From positions 12,716,797 through 12,780,796 of the forward strand of contig NC_033622.1 of the NCBI RefSeq assembly GCF_001540865.1: a stretch of 64,000 nucleotides of DNA. Reading direction: 5' to 3'. Source of the DNA: Ananas comosus (taxonomy: Eukaryota > Streptophyta > Magnoliopsida > Poales > Bromeliaceae). Below, one piece after another: positions 11,901 through 24,361 of the stretch. The position numbers and the translations under genes were made by a program. The notes under the pieces are model-generated. The model saw nothing but the letters and a program-made list of their open reading frames with translations, was not told the origin of the DNA and searched no databases. Each line of letters starts with the position of its first letter. Position 1 is the first letter of the stretch.

Positions 11901-14900
11901 AAATGAATTTATTTTTTTATGAAGCTATGAATTTTCATTGAATTATTCTTTTTTGCCCTCTAACCTATTGACTTGTTTCCCAGGTAGACATTGCTCCAAC
12001 TTTAGCTCTTCTCTTTGGCGTACCAATTCCCAAGAACAATATAGGAGTCTTGCTCACAAAGCTCTTTGATTCCTTGACAGGTCATTTTCACTTTCTTCTA
12101 AGTTCATCTGTATTTTAGTATCTAAGGAGAGAAGAATGCAGCTAGCTGGTCGATCCTTTAGAGAAGAATGCAGCTAGCTAGTCGATCTGTTAATTTATGG
12201 TCCACATTAATTACATATACTAGAAAAGACTGAAATCAGCTCTAACTTCAGCAGATGTTGTTGAGCAGCTAACTTTCATCCTAGCAACAGTGAAGAACCA
12301 AAGAATTGTTTTGTTGTTTTTAATTATTAGCTATGTAGTTCTCTAATGGGGTAGCTAATATTGATAAGCATGATGGCCATAACTTCTCAAATTTTGCCTA
12401 GAAACTGTGCGAGTGACGAACCAGGCAAACATGGAATTTGATGATGATGTTCATCGCTTGCGTAGTGTCCATTGTCTCTTTGGATGAACCGGTGGATCAA
12501 ACTGGTATATAAGGTTACCAAAGCTAGTAGTTGATTCAGACATCTGAGCTGACAGCCTGGCTGTTCGACAGTCCAACTGCGGAACCGGGCGGTCCGCCAC
12601 TGTAAAGGGCAACATGTTTGCACTTGATGTTGATTTGTAACTCTTATAGTAAATCCATGGTTGAGGCTAGAAAATTTTTTAGTGTTATGATCATGAATCC
12701 TAGCTGTTGCTCTCACATTTTTCTCCTTCTCTTGGTTCATGTTGTTCATGGATTACAGATGATCAAAGGCTCCGATCCTTAGAGCTTAATTCCTGGCAAC
12801 TACTGAGATTACTGAAAGCACATTTACCTGGTTTACATTGTGGAGAATCCAGTTGTTACAGTTGTGAAAAAGGTTTGGAAACCAATGTACCTACTAGCGA
12901 AGCTAAACAAAGGCTGTGCTATTTATTTTCTAAAGCTATATCTGCTCATAACTCTTGGCAATTTCGTCAGCATTCCGACTTCATGTAAGATTTCATATGG
13001 TTTCAACAAGCAGAGAGTTATAAATAACTACCTCTATCATTTGATATTGCTTTCTATTCCTTCTACAGATCTGCCGACATAAACTACTTCCAGGTTGCTG
13101 CTGAATCTTATAATGATTTTCTAAGAAATGCGAGCGAGTGGTTGTCTCACAGAGCCACGGATGTAAATTCACTCTCCTTTACTTGTATATTTCTCTGTTG
13201 GTGAGGTGGCAGTTAGTAGTTTCTGACTTTTTAAACTAGGGATAGTGCGTTCTATCTTATGATTTTATACTTGTGCAGAAACCTGTAAATGTACTTATGT
13301 CTGCAATTATCATGATGCTCGTTTCGTCTGTTCTTCTCATGGGCATTGTATTCTGCTTGTTTAGAAGAGTGCATTTTGCTCAAGTTGGATGTTGTTCTCA
13401 GCTGGAGGATCCTTATAAGATTTTGCATTTGGATGAAGTTTTTGTCTTTATTGTAATCTTTCTCCATGTGCTCAGTCTTGGTGCAAGCTCCTTGGTAGAG
13501 GAAGAGCAATACACATGGCATTTTCTGACGTCTACCCTGTATCTGATTTTTCTTTCCAGAACAATCGAGTCTCTACTCAAAAGACCAAACTCAGTGACAC
13601 TACAGAATAAAGATGATAAGACTGTTCTCCCTCATTCTTCACCAACAGATGCACGCAATAATTCTGGCCACAAGTTCACCAAATTCAGGCCATCCAAAAT
13701 CAATAATCATGGCACTTGTCGGTTATTCTCTGTCGTTGTTGTTCTCATATGTGGAAGACTTTTAAGAGGTTGGCACCAAGGTGGTGTCAATTGGATTTAT
13801 CTCCCTGATATTTCCAAGTTACTTGTCCATGCTGGAACTTCTACTATAAAAGTTTGTCAGATTTTATCGCTGTTTGCGATTATAATCCTTGGTTCACATG
13901 CAATTTTCAAATTGAAATCGACAACAAATTTTGTTTATGGAGTATGGTCGAGCCTACTTCTATCAGCATTTCTGGTCATGCTACATACCATGGAGAATCA
14001 TATCTATGATTTGGAGCCAATGAATCTCAGCACTACATCAATTGCTCAAGTTTTTTATGTTGTTGCCAGTACTTCAGCAGTTCTAACGTTTTTGGCATCA
14101 CCATGGATTTTTCCTGTTTATTCTATGGAAAAGCAAATGGTGTACCAAGTTCGCTCTAACTCTTGTTCTACCAAACAACGTGATTCCTTTTTGCTTAGTA
14201 TTCGTGAAACTACTTATCTGATTGGAACAACATATACTGCTTTCTGGTGTCTTCTACAGCTGCTGATACAACAACCGATAAATGCCATTCCCATTTTATT
14301 GATTTACTTGCAGATCCTCTTCAGTATCATCTATTTTTCAGCTGACAGATCATTCCATAGGCAGTGGGTTGAGGTTAGAAATGTCAAACGTTCAAATTAT
14401 TTCTGCTAATTGTTCCAATTTCCATATTAGAATGAATTCCTTAAAGAGTGTGAAGCACATATTATCTTGATTGGGATATCATGGTATGCCCGTGGAGAAC
14501 TTTCTTTTATAGGCTTAGTATGTTTGGCCATTTTATACGCTTACTATGTTTTATTATTTCAGCCTGATTGATGGAGGTGGTTTCAAGATCTGTACAATGT
14601 TTTGCTACAAAAAGATTTGTGTTAACAATGTTTGAAAAATATGGATAAATTAACAATAAAAAGTAAGGTACATTCAATCTTGACATATTAAGGAGATGTT
14701 AGACTTGTTCAACTGAAGGTGTGTGTGGTTGTTGGTAACTAGATTACTGGAAGTGCTCTTCTCGATAAATTGTCTACATTATAAAGTCTATGTAATGCTA
14801 TTCTAAACGAATATTTTGTTGCTCATAGATCATGAAGTATTGGTTCTTGTAACCATTATACGTTCTAACTACAGGCTCTGAAATTTATAGGTTGCTGCCA

Positions 14901-15035
14901 TATACTTCTTAGGGCTGGCTGGTCATTTTGGTCTTGGGAACACTAATAGCCTTGCTACTATTGATGTTGCGGGAGCATTCATAGTAAACTCGTCTTCTCA
15001 AACTTGACTAACTGAAAGTTTTACTCATTTCACAT

Positions 15036-15087
<52 letters not shown>

Positions 15088-16377
15088 CTCTAACTATGTT
15101 GCATTGAAATGTAACAGGGTATCTCAAGTCACTCTGCAGTACTTTCTGGCATATTGATGTTTGTTATTACCTATGCGTCACCTTCATTATCCTATCTCAG
15201 CATGGTGATGTACATAGATATGAAGGATATTACTTTTATCTCATCTACACACGAGTATGAATGGAGCATTTTTCTAGAAAAGATGATTGCATTGCCTTGC
15301 TTGCTCCCGTTGCTATTCAACTCACTTGTGTTGACTTCATTCACCATAATATTGTTGCTCATGAGGAATCATTTGTTCGTTTGGAGTGTATTTTCACCCA
15401 AGTAAGTACCACGTAATGTTTGTAAAATATGTTTCTTGCGAAATTGACATGCATGGAGCTCAATCTAGTATGATCGGTTTCTGAACATCAACTTGAGTTA
15501 TAATGAAACAGTGCTCAAACTGATCTATTATCTAGCTGATGATGAGCTGTTCGTGAACAGCTCATCAGCTAGATTTTATGTGATAAATGATCCGTATTGA
15601 TTTTATGTGCTCAAAGTCATAAATCATTATGGTGGTTGCTCAGGAAATGCTGTCGTCTTAGATGTCATTACTAAGTTATAGTTCTACATACTATGATATT
15701 CCCCTGATTTGGAACGCCTTCATGTGAAGCGTTAACAAAAAAGAAATAGATATGTCAATCCAGATTGGAGAAAATATTTGTTCTTACCTCATGTATTTCG
15801 ATCCATAATTGATCTATTTATCAAGCTGTCATACATTGGCTAGATATAGTGCTAGAACATAGCTACATCTATAAACATTCATGGATATAACGTAAATTGC
15901 TTATTAGATTCAACTTTTGTAATGATGGCTCAACCTGTTTCTGTTATGCTATCTTGAAAGTGATTTTCGAGATAATAATATAGCTGTCTGTTTGCACCAC
16001 ATGTCAGTTCACTTAATGTCTATCATTGCTGTGGCTGCTTGTGTCTGCTGTGCTTTCCTGGCAAGGCTGGTGACAAATATCATGCACATTGAGATATCTA
16101 GTCATTAAGTTGGAGAGAGCTTTGAATCTTTTTACTATGCTCCTGTTTTCTTTGACTTCTTTGTTACTCAATTCTTTCTAATGCAATTGGCAACAGGTAT
16201 CTGTATGTTTGTGCTGCAACAGTGTGCGTGTACATTGGGGTGTTTATTGTAGCTGCAACGGGACTTTATACATACAGTGTTTTTTGCTTTAGAACAAGAA
16301 ACCCTCAGGAGAAATGCCCGCAAGTGTTACGAGATAACGTGATATCTCATTCTCAGACGAATGTTATTTCTCAGTAA
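5947..16377 (+). CDS. PIGG: GPI ethanolamine phosphate transferase 2 (PIGG/GPI7 family)
   Basis: Seventeen exons with GT-AG borders join to 3,081 nt, 1,026 residues: 5947-6074, 6153-6249, 7286-7330, 7493-7660, 7742-7826, 8071-8177, 8999-9079, 10141-10193, 10275-10377, 10800-10943, 11984-12080, 12759-12984, 13069-13162, 13279-14373, 14891-14983, 15118-15401, 16197-16377. The N-terminus has a membrane anchor (WAFAAVLLQIAGLSLFLIGFF). The alkaline-phosphatase-like domain shows the metal and nucleophile motifs in order: LILMVIDGLP, PTVTMPRLKA, HGDETW, HYLGLDHVGHIGG and VVSDHGMTDGGNHGG. The C-terminal half, mainly exon 14, is a multi-span membrane region. The enzyme family works in the endoplasmic reticulum and adds ethanolamine phosphate to the second mannose of the GPI anchor. 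Motif order and length fit PIGG better than PIGO or PIGN, but this was not tested by alignment. Introns are long and AT-rich; the one after exon 15 has a long AT microsatellite. Confidence 0.92.
12128..12188. repeat. Tandem 29-bp duplication in PIGG intron 11
   Basis: The block AGAGAAGAATGCAGCTAGCT followed by GTCGATC occurs at 12128-12156 and again at 12160-12188 with one difference, a period of 32 bp. It is intronic and has no evident function. Confidence 0.8.
15039..15084. repeat. (AT)n microsatellite in PIGG intron 15
   Basis: About 23 uninterrupted AT units lie just upstream of the exon 16 acceptor. Such a tract is likely to vary in length. Confidence 0.95.
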
Positions 16378-16410
16378 CTAAAGGTGCTAAATTAGCTAGA
16401 GAGCACTTTT

Positions 16411-16456
16411 TTGTTGTTGTTGTTGTTGTTGTTGCTGCTGCTGCTGTTGTTGTTGC
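16411..16456 (+). repeat. TTG/CTG trinucleotide tract in the PIGG 3' UTR
   Basis: TTG units, then CTG units, then TTG units again, starting 34 bp after the stop codon and so probably transcribed in the 3' untranslated region. Confidence 0.9.
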
Positions 16457-16955
16457 AGTGTTACCTATTTTTTTGTAGGCACACATCATTAGCGCATTCG
16501 AGAATTCAACATATCCTGTTCAAGAAATGTTGGCATTCCTCTGACAACTTTTCCTCAGGTAGTCAAATGATCATTTTGGGTTTTTGTGTGTAGTGGGTTG
16601 GCGGTAGAGGGGAATATTCAAGTAGTTGGAGAACTCTGTTAAATGAGATCCAAATTGTAAGGCCATGGGCTGTTTGCTAGAATTAGTATGATGAAGTTGT
16701 AATATGTAGAGGATGATCTAAGGTGCTCTGCTGCATTTGGTCTGCTGACGGCGTTATCTTGGTAGGGCATATCTTTTTTAAAAAGAAAAAAAAGGGCAAA
16801 GAAAATTCAGAAAACTTTTACTGGCTTAAGACGTTGTATTATCCGTTTGTGCATTGACATGAACCGCTAAACGTAATTAGGTGTTCGGGATGCTCAATTT
16901 AGATGCTTTCAGATTCAAATATAAAACTCTTTTACTGTGTGACAAATCGTATCCT

Positions 16956-16995
<40 letters not shown>

Positions 16996-17330
16996 CTCGC
17001 ACTCTGCGCTCAGAAAATAAGTATCTAAAATTTTGTCATAAAATCTCTAGTTGTTAATTTATGGGGCAGAGTTTTATATGTGATGCTATAAATTCCGATT
17101 TTTGGGGTCGGTAAACAGAGTTCGAGCGTGTGCTTCTGAGTTGACATGGTGGGCCAGGTCCATGCATGTCATCTCAGAACAATTCCGATTTTACAGGAGT
17201 TAACCCGGCGTGGGTGGTCCACGGTACAATCCCTGGCTCGGTCGGAACAAATCTCGGCGAGCCGAGGAGTAGCGCTCAAGTGCAACGGTTACTCATCGCG
17301 ACAAGCTGGCGGGTCCCACATAAGCAGCCC
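16457..17330. other. Intergenic region between the PIGG and PWWP genes
   Basis: It holds the rest of the PIGG 3' UTR, a poly(T) run of about 37 bases (16959-16995) and the presumed promoter of the PWWP gene. No gene is recognised. Composition rises in GC from about 17200 towards the PWWP first exon. Confidence 0.5.
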
Positions 17331-17459
17331 CCGTCCGCCTCGGGCAACGCGCTCGAGCGAACAGCTAGCGAGCGAGCGAGCGAGCGATTCAGATTTTCAG
17401 CGAGCGAGCGAGAGAGAGAGGGAAGCAGAGAAGGAGGGAGAAGAGAGCTACTACCATCG
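17331..17459 (+). promoter_or_regulatory. Probable first (5' UTR) exon of the PWWP gene
   Basis: GC-rich DNA with a GAGC tract (about 17366-17408) and a GA-rich tract ends in a good splice donor (CATCG|GTACGT at 17460). The matching acceptor is TGCAG at 18249. GA-rich leaders with a leader intron are common in plant genes. The frame stays open from an ATG at 17146 through this exon into exon 2, so a coding first exon cannot be excluded. Its low-complexity sequence argues against that. Confidence 0.5.
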
Positions 17460-18292
17460 GTACGTACTCTTTTTCTCCTCCTCCCCCTTCTCCCTCCCTC
17501 CCTTTCTTTCTTTCTTTCTTTCTTTCTCTATTGGGTCTCCTCCCCTGTCCCTTTCTACCTCTTCTTCGTTAGTTTGAGATGATGCTGCTGCGTGCGCCAT
17601 CGTGCTCCGCTGCGTTCGTTGTTCGTGTTTTGGGCGTTCACATTGAAATGTTGTTGCGAAAATGTTGAATCTAATGGTATGATCGGTTGCAATCTAGTTC
17701 CCCCCCTATTTTCTTGGCTATTGAGCTGTACAAAACTTACGCAGATTTTTTTTTCTTTTTTTTCCTAAAAGCATATTTTAAGCCATTTGTATCTGTTGAT
17801 TATTTCTATACGCCTAGGGTCCCCCTTTTTTTTTTTTTTTTTTTTTCCAAGGTTTGTAATATTCCAGAGATATTGTATATTTCATATTGGGAAAGACAAG
17901 CTTGCTACTAATAACTTATCAACCCACTTGGTGGGTTGGAACTTGGAAGGTTGTCAGGAATTAATATATTTTTATTAATGGACTACTACTAGTGATTCTC
18001 ATCATGTATGGAAATAAGAATATTATTTAATCCATGATAATCTCGTATTCATACCACATAAGATTTTACTACTTCACCGACCTATTTTACAACTATCAAA
18101 CTTGATGAGTGGAGGACAATGATTTGAATTTTTAATAAAAAATATGATGGATTACCGGAATACTACAAACTATGAACCAAACCAAACGGGCCCTTATAAT
18201 TATTCGATTTATATACAACATAATGAAATTCAAGCTATATTAAATGCAGGTGCCTAGAATCCGGTTGCTCAAAGGTAAAGTTGGAAACTATA

Positions 18293-21200
18293 ATGAGAAG
18301 GAGAGAAGTGGGAAACAGTGAATCTCATCCAATTGTTGATCAGGAACACACTAAACCTTTGGATAATCATCAATACAGGCATCGGCGTAGATCAGGGGAT
18401 ATAACATGGATCAAGATCAGTGATCACTCATGGTGGCCATCTCAGGTATATCTAATTTTTTCTGGTCTGTAGATATTGTTCTTTACAAAAAAAAAGTATC
18501 TAGGCAATTTCTTTTACCATCAGTTTGATATGTTATACTATCGGTAGTAAACAGTTTGGTTTGCTACCGATTTATTTTTGATGATAGAGTTTTCAAATCG
18601 ACGATTGACACTATTGAACATGATCTAAATCATTTAAACTATATGAAAATCAAATTTCATGCTTTTTCCAATATTATTCTTTTGTCCTTCAGGTGTACAT
18701 AAAATGAATGATTGAAAATAAATCTTTTTTAAAAAGTGATGATACAATTTTTGTACTTAAGATCTAGAGTCTAGATCTTTTTTTAAATAGTTAAAGAATT
18801 TTCTAACAACAATTCAGCTGATTTGGACTCTTTTATATCGTTAAACGAGCAAACGCACCATACCGGACATTAAAATTATAATTTTTTTTCACCTTTTGAT
18901 CATTCAGTTAGTGATGCCGAAAAAGTATGAAATTTGATTTTTACATAGTTTAAATAGTATAGATCATATTCAACGGTGTTGATCATTAATTTGGAAGCTC
19001 TATCATCGAAACAAATCAGTAGTAAATTGAGCCGTTTACTACTGATAGTAGCCCAGTAAAGTTATATATATGAGATTTACTAGAATACTATCGATAGTAA
19101 ACGGCTCAAATGAGTAAGCTAATGTTTACCAATTTATAGACAATAGGACAAGAATAGGTTGTTGTAAATAGGAAAACGAACCACAAGGTTCTCTCACAGG
19201 TTTTTTGAATAACAGCGATATAGGTCACACAGATGGACTACATTATTATATGAAGAATAAACTTTCAATAATTAATATTGTGGTGCTTGTCAACATCTAA
19301 CTATGTTGTTGATCATGGTAGCATGCAAATGCGCATTTTTTCCTTGTGTCCCTGTTTGAAAGGTTGTTGATGAAGAAAGTGTGGCCAATAAACCAAAAAA
19401 GAAAGCAAAGGATGAAGTACTTGTTCGGATATATGGAACTTGCAAGTAGTGAGTGGCTCTATCAAAGTTTCTATTTTTTTTTTTTTCCTTATTTCTCTTT
19501 CTAGTCTGAATAATTGACAATTTTGAGATATTTTGCAGCTTCTACGTGGACCCATTAAAATTCATTTCTGAGTTTGAGAGTGTATGTTCAAATTCTGCAG
19601 CTTTCTAAGCATAGGATAACCCTTGATTTTACTGTTGTTGGAAATGATATTCTTACTCATGTTTCTGATCCCTGGAACTCGATCTCTCTAAGTTAATTTA
19701 TTTTCTGCAGGTGAGAAAGCGAGAAAATATTAGTACCAGAGAATTATTAAAGAAAACTTTGGAGCAGGTATTATATTCTTATACGGGTTACAATTTTTTT
19801 TCACTTATTAAGAGAGACATAGTTTAGGATTTAAAGGCAATAAGAGTGATTCGTATAAATTTGAACTGTGTGGCTACAGGATATATCTAAAATGAAATCA
19901 GCTGGCAAGTCTAAGAGAAAATTACGTGAACCAAAAGGTTTTTTTCTGCCTGTGATCTGACTTTTTTCTGCATATTATCCGCATGGAAGATGCTCGTTGA
20001 CTTATTTTTAATGATCTTGCCTCAGAAAACTTGTTAATTCGCTGCAGTAAGTAAATTGTAGTAATGAAATGCTTACATGTGGCATAGCGAGGCATTTGAA
20101 CTATTGAGGCGGGGTGGATCCTGATATTTATACTGTGCATTTAATATTGTCTATTATCATTATATTGTCTATTATCATTATTTATAATCTAATTTTCTTT
20201 CTCTTTGATACTCCAAAGGAATAAATTGATGTTCTTGAGTTAGAATATTTACTGCTGGGACATGTAAACTGGCCTTGTATTGTTCTTTTTTGTAAAAAAA
20301 AAAAAAATGTTAATATTAGACTCGAAATTGAAGATTGCATGATTGATTGCGCAGAAACCTAAGTAACCTGCGTTCATCCATTGATTGTTCCTATTGTAAG
20401 ATGATAAATTTTGTTATTTTCCCACATAGTTTTCTTTACCTATAGATGATTTTGCAGATAATGATGCTGCTAAAGCTTCTAATCACAAGAAGCAGAAGCA
20501 AGACTCTAGGGGGGGGAATCAAGAAGAAACTGTATCTGCATCTGTGAGTTTACATATCATATGGATCGTCCCAATTGTTGAATACTGCATAGAGATTCTC
20601 TTCAATTTAATATATATATGTTTTCCCTTTCAGCCAGTGATTACTTCAGGTAAATCAGAAGCGAAGAAAGTTTATACAAGGAGTGAAGCTTTAAGACAGA
20701 GAGAAGCAAAGTTAGAAGTCACTAGAGAATCAACAAAAATGGAAAATGCTAAACCTGAACCTCGTAAAGAGAACATTATGAATCAATGCACGCGTAGAGA
20801 GCAAAATGCTACAAAATTGTCAAGAAAAGCATCCGTGAAAAATATTTCTGGGCAAGATGGTTTAAGAAGATCAAGCCGTATTAATGCCAAGGAACAGACA
20901 TCTGAGAGAGTTGCAAGTGAAACTTCCCCTCCAGGAGATGCTGGTGGGAGACAAGATAAGATGGGAAAGGCAAATGAAACTAAGAAGGCTCAAAATGGAA
21001 TGGCGGGACATAACAATCAAAAGCGAGTTGGTTTCGGGCATCCTGAGAGTGAAGTCAGTGAGGAAGAAATAAGAGCTATGGTTAGAGATGTAATTTTTAG
21101 AGAGAGAACTTCTAAGCAAAGTGTAAATGGAAAGCCCAATGCAAAAGAGGAGATAGGGAATGGAGCCTCTGAAGTTGGAAATGCAAAGGGAGAAGGCTTT

Positions 21201-22065
21201 GGAAAGAAGGAGCGCGAACATGCTGAGAAACAAGTGAATATAGTGAGCAGTGCAGAAACATTAACAGGGTTGGTGAGGAAAGAAGGCCCTGAAGTTGGAA
21301 CCGTGAAGAAAGATAGTTTCAGGAAACAGAAGATTGAGGATGCCGAGGATCGGGTTACCAAAAAAATTGTAGCTAAAACTTCGAGAGAGAAAGAAGTGAA
21401 ACAATTGGATACTGAAGAGAAAGAGAGCAACAACGCAACAAATTGTACATTGAGAACTAAAATGTTCGATAAAGATAATTCTACAACTCTAAAACCAAAC
21501 GAAATCAAGGAGCAGGAGACTGCAAAGGGGAGAGATAAAGCTTCAAAACATGAAAGCAGAAGACAAGGTAATGCAGGCATACCAACTGTTACAGAGGATG
21601 TAGGTGAAGCTTGCAAGGCTAAAAAAATTGGAAAAGTTGATCCAAACAAATCGAAGCAGTTAGATTTTAATGGACAGGTGGTAGAAAATGGTAGTTGTAG
21701 GGCTTCAAAATACAAAGGGAGTGGGGAAAAGGAGACAAGAAAACAGGGAGAGGCTAAATCTGGAGCTTGCCAAGGCAAACCATTCAATCAAAATGATTCA
21801 AAGCAGAAGGAGAATAGCAATATCAAGATGCATCAAAGTACAGTGACCACCACACCTGTAAGCATATCTTTCTCTGTTCACTTTACCCTTTTCTTTTCCT
21901 ATCTTTTCCGTTCGAAATTATCTCTATCTGTTTGGTAATTTACATTAATGCCAGATAAAACATGCGGTTACGGAAGAAAGAGGCCATCTTAGTGCACGGC
22001 AGCTTAGGGTAATGCAACGTCTGGGTCTCGTTGCTCCTCCTGGTTCTCCATTTGCGAAAAAATAG
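18293..22065 (+). CDS. PWWP-domain protein
   Basis: Exons: 18293-18445 (coding part; the exon starts at 18250), 19363-19448, 19539-19581, 19711-19767, 19880-19937, 20458-20543, 20634-21857, 21955-22065; total 1,818 nt, 605 residues. An N-terminal PWWP (Tudor-like) fold spans about residues 33-95: GDITWIKISDHSWWPSQV contains the SWWP form of the signature, followed by VLVRIYGTCKYFYVDPLKFI. A long, very charged, Lys/Glu-rich low-complexity middle is encoded mostly by one 1.2-kb exon. A compact conserved-looking C-terminus reads LRVMQRLGLVAPPGSPFAKK. PWWP domains of this type read methylated histone tails and DNA in the nucleus. The basic stretches (ANKPKKKAKDE, KSKRKLREPK) could be nuclear localisation signals. 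Its exact plant subfamily is not identified. The intron between exons 2 and 3 carries a MITE. Confidence 0.85.
18531..19060. mobile_element. Inverted-repeat MITE in a PWWP gene intron
   Basis: The left arm (from about 18533, ACTATCGGTAGTAAAC... then GATGATAGAGTTTTCAAATC) is matched by the reverse complement of the right arm ending near 19060 (CTACTATCAGTAGTAAACGG... then GATGATAGAGCTTCCAAATT). The arms are about 150 bp each. A further terminus-like sequence (ACTATCGATAGTAAACGG) follows at about 19086-19105, suggesting a nested or duplicated end. The exact boundaries and target duplication are not resolved. It belongs to the same family as the element at 27626. Confidence 0.7.
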
Positions 22066-23012
22066 ATTGGTCACAGCTGCACCAATGGGACATTGATAGG
22101 ATATATGCACACATATTTAGTCATATTGATCACCTCTTCATAGCATAGACGGCTCTTTTCGTAGACTAACTTCAGCTATTATTTCATTTTACTTTTAGTC
22201 TCTGATCCCCTATGAGTATTTTTGATCTAGAGCTGCATTGGATGAAAAGGATGTGGCAACCTTTAATACAAGTAGATTGTGAGTTAGCAGATGCTATTTT
22301 ACTAAGTCAGATCACTAATATTAAAGACTATTTTTGAACTGTTTCATATACGGCTGGTCTTTTCGGCAATCTGGTATCAGAGCTAAATTTAAGCTTTCTC
22401 GGTTCCCAGAGCTAATTTTAGTTTTGTTATCTTCTGTGCCGCTGTGTGGGGTATGATTTTACATGATCTTCGCCGAATATGAGAGCGAAAACACTAGGAC
22501 TAATTTTGAATCATGATCTTTTGGCTTGTTGGATCACATTAGGTGGGACAGGAGCAAGCCCTAAAAATTTGACCACCTTAAAATGTTGACCGGGGAAAAA
22601 TTGTCGGTAGCAAAGTGGCATTGCATGAACCTCTGGATCTTCTCTTTACTTTTGCTTTTACTTTTGGCCTGCATGTAGCCTAAAGTGGTTTGCATTTCCT
22701 GCTGGTAAATTGCTCTTTGTTTCCGTGCTTTTGAAGCACGACGAAGGCATGCTTAGTAAAAGGGTTGTAAAGAATCTGCCTATTAGGCTATTATTACTAG
22801 TAAGCAGTAGCTCTGCTCTTGGCATTTAGTTCTCCAGCACACGAAAGGAATTAAGAGAAATTTACAGCAAATTATGAGTCATTTTGTGCTCCAGTGCATC
22901 CAACATAACAACAAGAACAGCATTCGGGATGCTTCTTATTATTATTGTTTTGTGTGTTCAGAAAATAATTTTATGTACTAAAAATTTTGAACTTACTGTA
23001 TATGATAATGAT
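22066..23012. other. PWWP gene 3' UTR and intergenic DNA
   Basis: No further exon is recognised after the stop at 22065. The sequence is mixed-composition noncoding DNA without evident repeats beyond short runs. Confidence 0.5.
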
Positions 23013-23130
23013 TGCTATCCGTTTCGTTTATTTCATTTTAGAAATAAACTTAGCCGGAAATGTGAATCAACTAGGATTCGAACTTGGGTCTCGAGTATCA
23101 ACTACCAAGTTCTTTGCCACTTGATCTAGG
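23013..23130 (-). mobile_element. tRNA-derived SINE, minus strand
   Basis: Read on the minus strand it gives GTGGCAAAGAACTTGG, then AGTTCGAATCCTAG (a canonical pol III B box, GTTCGAATCC), then GTTGATTCACATTTCC, GCTAAGTTTATTTCT and ATGAAATAAACGAA. The same order is seen in the copies at 39748 and 62595. The 3' end has lost its A tail. Confidence 0.8.
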
Positions 23131-23524
23131 AACAGTCGGTTGTATATGATAATGATTAAAAGTAGTAATGGGACAAATAGGGGATAAGATGATCAGTGTG
23201 CGGCTCAGCGCGCTAATAAATTACTATGCGATTGAGCGGAGCCAAACTTGATAAAGAATCCACCATGCATTTGCGAGCTTCGACGGGATGCTACTGTGTT
23301 GTGACAAAAAAAAAAAAGAAAGTAGAAATGAAATATGAACTAATTAGTAAACATATAGATATATAGATAGAAGAGTAATATTAAGTTTCCAACTCAAAGG
23401 TGAATGTAATCCTACTACTTGGTTATGTAAAAAGACCTAAAGTTTTATAAGCTAGTCTTGTCAATGTTAAGTTGGAGGCCTTTTTTTTTCACAGAGAGAG
23501 AGAGAGAGAGAGGAATGTCGCTAT

Positions 23525-23631
23525 CCTTTTGTTCATTTTCATTTTTAATCTAAATTTAGCTGAAAATGTGAAATGATTAGATTTTTAAGTTGAAACTTTG
23601 AGTATCAACCATCAAATTTTTTAACACTTGT
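23525..23631 (-). mobile_element. Degenerate SINE relic, minus strand
   Basis: The sequence follows the same block order as the 23013 copy (AAATTTAGCTGAAAATGTGAA, then TTGAGTATCAACCATCAAATT) with many substitutions, and the B box is broken. It is an older member of the family. An AG microsatellite lies just upstream at about 23493-23511. Confidence 0.6.
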
Positions 23632-24049
23632 ATTACGGATGATCACGGAGCTTAATTTTAAAATGGTAAATTATTTTTTAAGCTGAAATACGAAATAAGT
23701 AGATAACCAACGATCACGGGGGATTGTTGGATATTGTTGGATTCTAAAACCTGGATGCGTTGTAGACTTTATAATTTTCCTCCTGCAGATGGAAAAGTAT
23801 GTCGGAGTCTGATGGGCGCGCGATGCTGTGTGTCCCCCCGAAGGCACCCCAGCTCCGCGGCTTCGTCTCATCTCGTCCTCGGGAACATCCATCGTACCCC
23901 TCTCCTTTCTTGTTACCACCACGTCCACGCCACCGTAAAAGTAATTGAACATCTTTTTCTTTTTGTTCTTGTTCCTTTTCTCTTCGATCAGAGGAGAAAA
24001 GCCAAGGAAAAAGAAAAAGAGTAGATTGAACGTGAACTTCCCTAGCTAC

Positions 24050-24057
24050 TATATAAA
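24050..24057 (+). promoter_or_regulatory. TATA box of the bHLH gene
   Basis: TATATAAA lies in CTACTATATAAACTCCC, about 310 bp before the candidate start codon, leaving a long leader. Confidence 0.65.
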
Positions 24058-24224
24058 CTCCCTACCCAGCCACTTCTCTTTTTAAACTGCATGCGACGCC
24101 GAGGACGAGGCAATGCACCGCTTCGACTTATTAATTAATAGCGGATTCGCCTCAGATTTGGGTTTTAATTACTCCCACTTTCTTTTTTTTTTCTTTCTGG
24201 ACTCTTCCTCATCAGTTGCTTCTC

Positions 24225-24274
<50 letters not shown>
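24225..24274. repeat. (TTA)n microsatellite in the bHLH leader
   Basis: About 16 TTA/ATT units lie between the TATA box and the start codon, so the tract is probably part of the transcript's 5' leader. Confidence 0.9.
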
Positions 24275-24361
24275 TTACCTTGTTTTCTGATTCGGTATTA
24301 ATATTCTTTTTGCATGCGCGAATTATAGTAGCAGAAGAGATGGTAACTCTTGGTGCCAGAG

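Noticed and set aside
18150..18205. Possible MITE terminus (AACCAAACCAAACGGGCCC)
   Set aside because: It looks like a reversed right end of a GGGCCCGTTTGG-type element, but no matching left end or target duplication was found nearby.
20871..21787. ORFs of 120 and 256 codons antisense to the PWWP gene's large exon
   Set aside because: They mirror a Lys/Glu-rich coding exon; Ser/Phe/Leu-rich shadow translation with no known domain.
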